Positions 27,021 to 33,936 of a stretch of DNA of 64,000 bases are shown one piece after another. The stretch is from JAJCYL01 sp040222875 (lineage in GTDB: Bacteria > Bacteroidota > Bacteroidia > Cytophagales > Cyclobacteriaceae), in the NCBI GenBank assembly GCA_040222875.1, contig JAVKCG010000053.1, positions 682,001 to 746,000 of the forward strand, read 5' to 3'. The notes beneath the pieces are model-generated. The model saw nothing but the letters and a program-made list of their open reading frames with translations, was not told the origin of the DNA and did no database searches. A program made the position numbers and the translations under genes. Numbering within the stretch: position 1 is the stretch's first letter; each line of letters opens with the position of its first letter.

Positions 27021-27104
27021 TTCCTGACTGAATCAATTTATCAATCTCATATCTGGCCTAAAACCGAACTATTATGGTAATGATTTTTGATGAGATTGTA
27101 AAAC
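27021..27104. repeat. Right copy of the direct repeat flanking the peptide island
   Basis: It pairs with 22649-22734. The 24-bp identical core is at 27031-27054. It lies upstream of ppc on one side and of the peptide gene on the other. Relative to the adjacent housekeeping genes the two copies face opposite ways (gltB leftward, ppc rightward), which argues against a shared promoter element and for a duplicated insertion boundary. Confidence 0.8.
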
Positions 27105-27282
27105 CAGGTGCTTAATTTTGGACGTCGCTATTACACAAAGTTGCGCAGAGAATTTTGAAGTTGTTCAGAGTTTTTTCTCCGTGAATCTCATTAAACTCAG
27201 TGAACCTCTGTGAAATAACTCCTAACAACATTCCCAACACATTATTAGATTACTAAAACCGGATGATATCATCCATAAGGAT

Positions 27283-30045
27283 ATGAAAGAAATACTAGCA
27301 GAGGTAAAGCAAGAATTAGGGAAGCCTTACCAGGATCTTGATTTTGTTTTAAGTTGTTTCAAAGAGGTGCTTGAAGAAAGCGGTGAGACTGAAATGGCCA
27401 CCATGGTGCCCTGGATCAACGACAATGACCTCGAACCTGAAAAGATAACCACAAGACACCTACAGGTTTATTCAATGAGTTTTCAATTGATGAACATGGT
27501 GGAGGTGAATGCAGCCGTTCAGCAGCGCAGGAGAAAAGAAGAGAGCCAGGGGCTAAATGCCATCAATGGTTTGTGGGGTGAAAATTTAGAGCGGCTAAAA
27601 GAGAAAAATATCCGGCCTGAAAAGATTGCTGATGTGCTATCAGAAATTAACGTGGAACCGGTTTTGACCGCCCATCCAACAGAGGCAAAGAGAGCCACCA
27701 TATTGGAACATCACAGGGCACTGTACCTGCTTTTAGTTGATCGGGAGAACAAAATGTACAACTCCCATGAGCAGGGTGAAATTACCAATGAGATTAAGTT
27801 GGCAATAGACCGTATCTGGCGAACTGGTGAAATTTATCTTCAGAAACCTGATGTTGAATCTGAGCTAAGAAATATCGTCCACTACCTCGTTAATGTTTTT
27901 CCAACGGTTATTCCCATTCTGAATAAGCGGTTGAAACAAGCTTGGCAGGGGCAAGGTTTTGATCCGAATCTGCTAAATGAACACTATCCAAGTGTGTCAT
28001 TTGGTAATTGGGTGGGTGGAGACAGAGACGGTCATCCTTTTGTGACAGCTGAAGTTACAAGGGAAACTTTACAGGTTTTGAGGCTAAATGCGATAGTTGT
28101 TTTGAGGAGGGGATTATTAAAACTTGTCAGGAACCTCAGTTTTGCTTGCGACCTGGAAGAAGCTCCAATGGGAATTCAGGAAGGGATTGCCAAAATGCTT
28201 CATGAGTTAGGGGATGATGGTGAGGATGCTTACAAGCGAAATAATGGTGAGGCCTTTAGGCAGTATGTTAATCTGGTGATGACCAAATTACCAGTGGATG
28301 TAAAGCGACAACATGCTACCGAGTTAAGGGAATTGGAATACAGCTACAGGCGGCCAGATAATCTCATTGAGGATTTAAAAACATTGCAACAAGGGCTGCT
28401 TGAGTTTGGTGCTCAAGCCGTGGCTTATTCTGATGTAAAAGAGGTGATCTTACTGGTGGAGTCTTTTGGTTTTCACCTGGCACATTTGGACATCAGGCAA
28501 AACAGTACTTTCCACGATAAGGCACTGATGCAGTTGATGTCGGCTGGACATGCTGGTGAAACCGATTTTATTAATTGGGATGAAAAGAAGCGGTTGGAAT
28601 TGCTTGATAAAGAACTTCTGCTGAACAGGCCATTTACGCATCGCAAAATTGCCCTGGCTGATGAGGCCAAAGCAGTAACTGAATGTTATGATGTTGTAAC
28701 TGAGCATGCCCATAAATATGGGGTAAGGGGGCTGGGTTCCTTAATTGTGAGCATGACCAGAAGCCTTTCTGATCTATTGTTGGTATATCTCCTTGCCAGG
28801 GAATCGGGACTGACAAAAGAAACTGATGATGGCATTGTATGTATGCTGCCAGTTGTTCCGCTTTTCGAGACCATTGATGACTTGAAGGCTGCCCCTCAAA
28901 TACTAGACGCCTTTCTATCACATCCCTTCACTAAACGAACTCTAAATTATAAGCAGCAAGTCCGTGGTACGAAATACCCGGTGCAGCAGGTGATGATCGG
29001 CTACAGTGACAGCAACAAAGATGGCGGCATCATGGCCAGCCAGTGGAACCTCTTTAAAGCACAAAGTGAACTGGCCGATATTGGAGCAAAACATGGGGTA
29101 AGGATTAAGTTTTTCCATGGCAAAGGTGGTTCAATCAGCCGTGGAGCAGGGCCATCGCATTGGTTTGTAAGGGCATTACCACATTCTGCTCTAAGCACCC
29201 AAATGCGGCTAACCGAACAAGGCGAAACGATCGCACAGAAATATGCCAATAAAGTGAATGCAGCATACAATTTGGAGCTACTTCTAGCATCAACTACTGC
29301 CAGGACGCTTTTGGATTTCAATGAGCAGAAACAGCAACACCCACTTGCAGAAGTACTTGAAAAACTGGCCACCGATTCTAAAGACTATTATGAAAAGCTG
29401 CTGCATCATCCGAATTTCATCAAGTTTTTTGCAGAAGCCACGCCGATAGATGCAATAGAATCAAGTAAAATAGGCTCAAGGCCAGCCAGGCGGTCAGGAA
29501 AAAGATCACTGGAAGATTTACGGGCTATACCCTGGGTTTTTAGCTGGTCGCAGTCCCGTTTCAACATGACAAGTTGGTATGGGGTAGGGCATGCCCTTGA
29601 TAAATTGAAAAATGATGATCCTAAATCGTGGGATCAACTAAAAGAAGCAACTAAAACCGATCCGTTAATCAGGTATATTTTAACCAATGTCGACACTAGC
29701 CTGGCAGCAACAGATTCGGAGATAATGGCGCTTTATGCGTCATTAGTATCGGAAAAGGCAGTGAAAACTTCGATGATGGACTTATTTAATAATGAGTTAG
29801 AAAGAACCAATAGCCTTCTCAATGAATTGCTTGGCATGGGTTTGAAAGAGCGTCGAAGAAACCACTACTACTCCAATAAACTTAGGGCGGCTGGCATGGA
29901 TGAGATTCATCAACATCAGGTGTATTTGTTAAAAGAGTGGCGGTCAGCTAAGGAGGCTGATGATAGTCAGAAAGCAGAAAAGCTACTTGTTCAGCTATTG
30001 CTGTGCGTTAATGTGTTGGCTGGAGCGATGCGTAATACTGGGTGA
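27283..30045 (+). CDS. ppc: Phosphoenolpyruvate carboxylase
   Basis: A 920-residue cytosolic enzyme that carboxylates PEP to oxaloacetate, refilling the TCA cycle. Signature elements: VLTAHPTEAKR with the catalytic histidine at about residue 130, GNWVGGDRDGHPFVTAEVT, GYSDSNKDGGIMASQW, FFHGKGGSISRGAGP with the mobile loop, and a C-terminus ending in MRNTG (QNTG in most). The length is normal. It is monocistronic, divergent from the peptide island and followed by the arsenosugar genes 167 bp further on. Confidence 0.97.
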   Translation: MKEILAEVKQELGKPYQDLDFVLSCFKEVLEESGETEMATMVPWINDNDLEPEKITTRHLQVYSMSFQLMNMVEVNAAVQQRRRKEESQGLNAINGLWGENLERLKEKNIRPEKIADVLSEINVEPVLTAHPTEAKRATILEHHRALYLLLVDRENKMYNSHEQGEITNEIKLAIDRIWRTGEIYLQKPDVESELRNIVHYLVNVFPTVIPILNKRLKQAWQGQGFDPNLLNEHYPSVSFGNWVGGDRDGHPFVTAEVTRETLQVLRLNAIVVLRRGLLKLVRNLSFACDLEEAPMGIQEGIAKMLHELGDDGEDAYKRNNGEAFRQYVNLVMTKLPVDVKRQHATELRELEYSYRRPDNLIEDLKTLQQGLLEFGAQAVAYSDVKEVILLVESFGFHLAHLDIRQNSTFHDKALMQLMSAGHAGETDFINWDEKKRLELLDKELLLNRPFTHRKIALADEAKAVTECYDVVTEHAHKYGVRGLGSLIVSMTRSLSDLLLVYLLARESGLTKETDDGIVCMLPVVPLFETIDDLKAAPQILDAFLSHPFTKRTLNYKQQVRGTKYPVQQVMIGYSDSNKDGGIMASQWNLFKAQSELADIGAKHGVRIKFFHGKGGSISRGAGPSHWFVRALPHSALSTQMRLTEQGETIAQKYANKVNAAYNLELLLASTTARTLLDFNEQKQQHPLAEVLEKLATDSKDYYEKLLHHPNFIKFFAEATPIDAIESSKIGSRPARRSGKRSLEDLRAIPWVFSWSQSRFNMTSWYGVGHALDKLKNDDPKSWDQLKEATKTDPLIRYILTNVDTSLAATDSEIMALYASLVSEKAVKTSMMDLFNNELERTNSLLNELLGMGLKERRRNHYYSNKLRAAGMDEIHQHQVYLLKEWRSAKEADDSQKAEKLLVQLLLCVNVLAGAMRNTG

Positions 30046-30212
30046 TCTATTAACAGAACCCAAATATTAGATATCAGAACCAAGATTGGATTGCATATTC
30101 CAATACCAAGTCCTGAGAAAGACAATCGGAAGAAAAACTCTTCATTACCGAATTATTATCCGCCATATTTGTTTGAACCTAAAACAAGGCAATCAAACAG
30201 GAAACAGCCATA

Positions 30213-30860
30213 TTGATTTTTGCGAGGTCAGCGAGTAATGAGGCCAGGCATAAATGCTTTCATTCAAGTTTTGGAAAGAATGAAAACGAGAAGGTAGCCG
30301 CCTACCTCAACAATAGGGTAATTGAATCTTGTTCCAATTCAGGAATTCCATTCTATATAGTGAATCAATACTCTCAGAATGGAGCAACTTTTGGGCAGCG
30401 GCTTGCCAATGCTTATCAGCAAGTGTTTGATAGAGGTTATCAAAATATTATAGCAGTTGGTAATGATTGCCCTCAACTTTCAGTCAAAGATTTAGAATCC
30501 GCAAAACATTCCCTTGAGAGTGGTGAGAACACGCTTGGACCCACCTTAGATGGTGGCGTATATCTGATCGGTATCAACAGAACAGCTTTTGACTTTGATC
30601 AATTCCAATCAATTGAATGGAAAACATCCAAAGTGCTCAATCAGCTGATTGACCAGCTTGGTGTAAGTGATTTGCTTGAAACGAAAACGGACATCGATCA
30701 GCCTTTAACAAGGCATCTGGCATTTGACTCATGTTTATCGGTAATCTGGCAGTTAATTGTCGAATTAATTGGCGATTTCACAATTCTTAATAGCAACGGT
30801 CTGCGACTTAACCCGATTGCGATTCAATCCCTCTCCCATAGGGGGCCACCTCTTTTTTAG
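30213..30860 (+). CDS. DUF2064 glycosyltransferase-like protein of the arsenosugar cluster
   Basis: A 215-residue DUF2064 protein (nucleotide-sugar transferase-like fold). Seen are GETFGERL-like ATFGQRLANAYQQVF, VGNDCPQLS in place of a DxD-type metal site, and LGPTLDGGVYLIG. Family members regularly sit with ArsS and ArsM and are proposed to add the sugar part in arsenosugar synthesis. The start is the TTG at 30213, as no suitable ATG precedes the conserved part; the usual N-terminal LIFAR strand is present. The next gene begins 93 bp further along on the same strand. Confidence 0.82.
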   Translation: MIFARSASNEARHKCFHSSFGKNENEKVAAYLNNRVIESCSNSGIPFYIVNQYSQNGATFGQRLANAYQQVFDRGYQNIIAVGNDCPQLSVKDLESAKHSLESGENTLGPTLDGGVYLIGINRTAFDFDQFQSIEWKTSKVLNQLIDQLGVSDLLETKTDIDQPLTRHLAFDSCLSVIWQLIVELIGDFTILNSNGLRLNPIAIQSLSHRGPPLF

Positions 30861-30953
30861 TCATCCGAAGCCAGTCATTTCTGCAAAGAATTGAGCCAAA
30901 ATAAGTTGCTCAGTTAGGCGGAATCAATTTAGTTCTTAAAGTCAAAATTGATC

Positions 30954-31289
30954 ATGAACAATACATACTACGATCCGAAGGATCTGAAAAAATTTGGTGA
31001 TATATCCGAGTTCCAACCGGAATTAGGAAAAAAATTCTTTGACTACTACAACAGCGTTTTCGAGGAAGGGGCGCTTACTGCAAGGGAAAAAGCCTTGATA
31101 GCTTTAGCTGTTTCACATGCCATTCAGTGCCCCTATTGCATTGATGCGTACTCAGGAGGTGCGCTTGAAAAAGGGGCAGACGAGGAGCAAATGATGGAAG
31201 CTGTGCATGTGGCTGCGGCCATCCGTGGTGGTGCATCATTGGTGCATGGTGTACAAATGATGAACAAGGTGAAAGAAATCACAATGTGA
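30954..31289 (+). CDS. AhpD/CMD-like protein of the arsenosugar cluster
   Basis: A small carboxymuconolactone decarboxylase/AhpD-fold protein of the type called arsenosugar biosynthesis-associated peroxidase-like. The redox pair is C-P-Y-C in HAIQCPYCIDAYSGGA; the histidine that follows the pair in AhpD (CxxCxxxH) is Tyr here. Conserved flanks are GALTAREKALIALAV and AAAIRGGASLVHG. ATG 30954 is chosen over a TTG two codons upstream. Its stop overlaps the arsS start by 4 bp, so the two are translated together. The exact reaction is not established. Confidence 0.87.
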   Translation: MNNTYYDPKDLKKFGDISEFQPELGKKFFDYYNSVFEEGALTAREKALIALAVSHAIQCPYCIDAYSGGALEKGADEEQMMEAVHVAAAIRGGASLVHGVQMMNKVKEITM

Positions 31290-32332
31290 TGAAAAGTTTG
31301 AACGCAAGACAACATGAATTGGCAAAAATCCAGAAGCAATTAGATATTCTGGAAGACAATCAAGGCATCGGTATTACATCATTCGAAGATCAGTTGAAGG
31401 GCATTAATTTGTTTCCTTTAAAACCAACAGGCATTGAGATTTTTCAAGTGAACGTTGGTAAAATGTGCAATCAAACATGCAAGCATTGCCATGTAGATGC
31501 AGGCCCCGACCGCAAGGAAATCATGACCAGGGAAACGATGCAGCTATGCCTTGATGCTTTTGACGGGACAGACATCAAAACAGTTGACCTCACTGGTGGT
31601 GCACCCGAAATGAACCCGAACTTCAGATGGTTTGTAGAAAAATTAACAGCGCAGGGCAAACATGTAATTGTACGCTGTAACCTGACCATCATTTTGGCTA
31701 ACCCAATATATCATGATCTGCCTGAGTTTTTTAGAAAACACAAAGTTGAGGTGGTCTCTTCATTGCCTTATTTCAGTGCCAGAAGAACGGATGCTCAACG
31801 AGGTGATGGTGTTTTTGAAAAATCCATAAAAGCACTCCAAATGCTGAATGAGGTGGGCTATGGCCTGCCGGATTCAGATTTAAGACTTAATCTGGTTTAT
31901 AACCCAACAGGTGCATTTATGCCAGGTGATCAGGCTGGGCTGGAAGCTGAATTTAAACGCAAGCTAAAGGAGGGCTATGACATCAATTTCAATGAGCTTT
32001 ATGCAATTACAAACCTCCCCATTAGCCGATTTTTAGAGTACCTGGTGATTTCAAAGAACTATGAATCTTATATGGAGACACTCGCAAATGCTTTTAATCC
32101 TTCAGCGGCCGAGGGTGTCATGTGCCGAAATACGATCTCCATTGGTTGGGATGGTTATCTATTTGATTGCGACTTCAACCAAATGCTTGATTTAAAACTG
32201 AGCAATGGGGCTCCAAATCACATTAAAGACTTCGATCTTCAAAAGCTCAATTCACGGGAGATCATCATCAACCAACACTGTTACGGCTGCACTGCTGGAG
32301 CCGGTAGCAGTTGTGGAGGTTCGACTACATGA
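31286..32332 (+). CDS. arsS: Arsenosugar biosynthesis radical SAM protein ArsS
   Basis: A radical SAM enzyme (348 residues) that joins a 5'-deoxyadenosyl group from SAM to methylated arsenic, the step that starts arsenosugar formation. The cluster-binding motif is C61-N-Q-T-C65-K-H-C68, followed by VDAGPDR. DLTGGAPEMNPNFRWFV is the GGE-type SAM region, and a C-terminal cysteine-rich tail (QHCYGCTAGAGSSCGGSTT) is typical of ArsS. The upstream neighbour overlaps by 4 bp and arsM follows 43 bp later, giving an AhpD-arsS-arsM operon. Confidence 0.93.
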   Translation: MMKSLNARQHELAKIQKQLDILEDNQGIGITSFEDQLKGINLFPLKPTGIEIFQVNVGKMCNQTCKHCHVDAGPDRKEIMTRETMQLCLDAFDGTDIKTVDLTGGAPEMNPNFRWFVEKLTAQGKHVIVRCNLTIILANPIYHDLPEFFRKHKVEVVSSLPYFSARRTDAQRGDGVFEKSIKALQMLNEVGYGLPDSDLRLNLVYNPTGAFMPGDQAGLEAEFKRKLKEGYDINFNELYAITNLPISRFLEYLVISKNYESYMETLANAFNPSAAEGVMCRNTISIGWDGYLFDCDFNQMLDLKLSNGAPNHIKDFDLQKLNSREIIINQHCYGCTAGAGSSCGGSTT

Positions 32333-32375
32333 ACCAGTCTTTAATCTTTAATCTTTTGTTTAACATCTATTCAAA

Positions 32376-33344
32376 ATGTCCTACTTAGAAACTACTAAAA
32401 ATGTATATAAAGAGGCTGCACTTACACCCGATGTAGGACTCTGCTGCACAACCAACCCTGTTTGGCAGCTTCCGGGGTTATCTATACCCAGGAAAATGCA
32501 AGAGATGAATTATGGCTGTGGCAGTACAGTTCATCCCCGCGATTTAGTGAATGAACCAACGGTGCTATATGTGGGTGTCGGAGGTGGTATGGAATTGCTG
32601 CAGTTTGCGTATTTCAATAGAAGGGCGGGTGGAGTTATTGGCGTGGACATTGTTGAAGAAATGCTGACAGCTTCGGAGCAGAATTTCAGTGAAGCCGAGG
32701 CTGAGAATCCCTGGTTTAACTCCGATTTTGTTGATTTAAGGCATGGAGATGCAATGAATTTACCAGTAGAAGATTCTTCAATTGATGTGGCCGCCCAAAA
32801 TTGTCTCTTTAACATCTTTAAGGCAGAGGAATTAAAAGGAGCTCTTCAGGAGATGTACCGTGTATTAAAACCGCATGGGCGACTGGTTATGTCTGATCCT
32901 ATTTGTGAGCAACCGATTCCTGAGAAACTCAGAAATGATGAGAGGCTCCGGGCACTTTGCCTAAGCGGGGCAATCCCCTTAAAAGAATATGTAAAAATGC
33001 TAACGGATGTTGGTTTCGGTACAATTGAAGTCAGAGCAAAAAGGCCTTACCGTATTCTTGACACAAAACATTATCAAACGCCAGAGAATATTTATGTTGA
33101 GAGCGTAGAGGTTTGTGCGATAAAAGACCCGATGCCCCTGGACGGCCCTTGTGTATTTACAGGAAAAACGGCCATCTACTTCGGAGATGAAGAATATTTT
33201 GACGATAAAAACGGTCATGTACTGATGCCAAACCAACCACTAGCAGTTTGTGATAAAACTGCTGGTGCCTTAGGTTCACTTGGTCGAAATGGTATTTTTA
33301 TATCGGATTCGACTTATTTCTATGATGGGGGAGGCTGCTGTTGA
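32376..33344 (+). CDS. arsM: Arsenite S-adenosylmethyltransferase ArsM (arsenosugar type)
   Basis: A 322-residue SAM-dependent methyltransferase that methylates As(III). It has the early vicinal cysteines C23-C24 (VGLCCTT), the GCG element (NYGCGSTVHP), SAM motif I (VLYVGVGGGMELL), DVAAQNCLFNIF and a C-terminal segment ending in DGGGCC that may also hold arsenic. The C-terminal extension after about residue 240 is typical of arsenosugar-type ArsM. Its product is the substrate of ArsS encoded just upstream. The 3' end overlaps a convergent hypothetical gene by 25 bp. Confidence 0.92.
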   Translation: MSYLETTKNVYKEAALTPDVGLCCTTNPVWQLPGLSIPRKMQEMNYGCGSTVHPRDLVNEPTVLYVGVGGGMELLQFAYFNRRAGGVIGVDIVEEMLTASEQNFSEAEAENPWFNSDFVDLRHGDAMNLPVEDSSIDVAAQNCLFNIFKAEELKGALQEMYRVLKPHGRLVMSDPICEQPIPEKLRNDERLRALCLSGAIPLKEYVKMLTDVGFGTIEVRAKRPYRILDTKHYQTPENIYVESVEVCAIKDPMPLDGPCVFTGKTAIYFGDEEYFDDKNGHVLMPNQPLAVCDKTAGALGSLGRNGIFISDSTYFYDGGGCC

Positions 33345-33919
33345 AGTTTATTTCTGAATCTCGCAATTCCACCTCTTTTGACATTAATAACGTTATATTC
33401 TTTCGGATTATTTCTCTTCCTTTTTATAGAGCTTAAAGAATAAAGTGAAAGAATATCTTCTCTAACACTGTTCTCTAATTGTGTTCTTAATTCAGCTATA
33501 TCACGGTAATACTTCTTTCCAGTTAATATCAAAGCTTCTGAGTCATCGATATCAACTTCAAACGGAATTTTATTAAATATGTGGACAAGCTTTGTTAATA
33601 AATCGTTGGTTTTAGAGGCAAGCCATAAGTTGTGAGCGTTAGCTAACATGGATTGTTGAATTGACTCCATAAAGGACTCTCTTCCATATCCGAAAATTAA
33701 ATGGTATGGCTTTCCATCCTCCTCATCCAAAACTGAACTTTTTAAAGAGGCAATTTGAGTCTCAAGCCACTCGTATGCTTTCAAGCGCTTTTGGATAACT
33801 ATTTTGTAATATTCATTTTTAAAATCTTCTTTCCGAAAGTAGAAGTTGACTAACGAAGAGAGAAGGGTTGCTATAACACTACTAGAAATTATTGCAGTTA
33901 TTAGATGGCCTGTTTCCAT
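33320..33919 (-). CDS. Hypothetical membrane-anchored protein
   Basis: A 199-residue protein with one N-terminal TM segment (about residues 7-26, AIISSSVIATLLSSLVNFYF) followed by a mainly helical soluble part and a basic tail. This layout (short N-terminal anchor, then YYKIVIQKRLKAYEWLETQI) occurs in several uncharacterised bacterial proteins; no function is known to me. It lies 17 bp after the start of the Ca2+ ATPase stop region on the same strand, being transcribed first in line upstream only of that intergenic gap, and overlaps arsM tail-to-tail. Confidence 0.62.
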   Translation of the reverse strand: METGHLITAIISSSVIATLLSSLVNFYFRKEDFKNEYYKIVIQKRLKAYEWLETQIASLKSSVLDEEDGKPYHLIFGYGRESFMESIQQSMLANAHNLWLASKTNDLLTKLVHIFNKIPFEVDIDDSEALILTGKKYYRDIAELRTQLENSVREDILSLYSLSSIKRKRNNPKEYNVINVKRGGIARFRNKLQQQPPPS

Positions 33920-33936
33920 TCATATGGCTTGTTTGG

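Larger units (their letters stand above)
26880..27282. other. 403-bp AT-rich divergent region between the peptide operon and ppc
   Basis: No gene was found here. It contains the promoter region of the peptide operon with two 13-bp direct repeats (26946-26958 and 26981-26993), the right flanking repeat (27021-27104), a stretch resembling short dispersed repeats (27131-27222) and the ppc leader. No convincing Bacteroidota -7 box (TAnnTTTG) could be assigned. Confidence 0.6.

Noticed and set aside
22519..27282. CRISPR array or phage remnant at the island borders
   Set aside because: Only two copies of the repeat exist, 4.4 kb apart, with no cas, integrase or phage genes between them.
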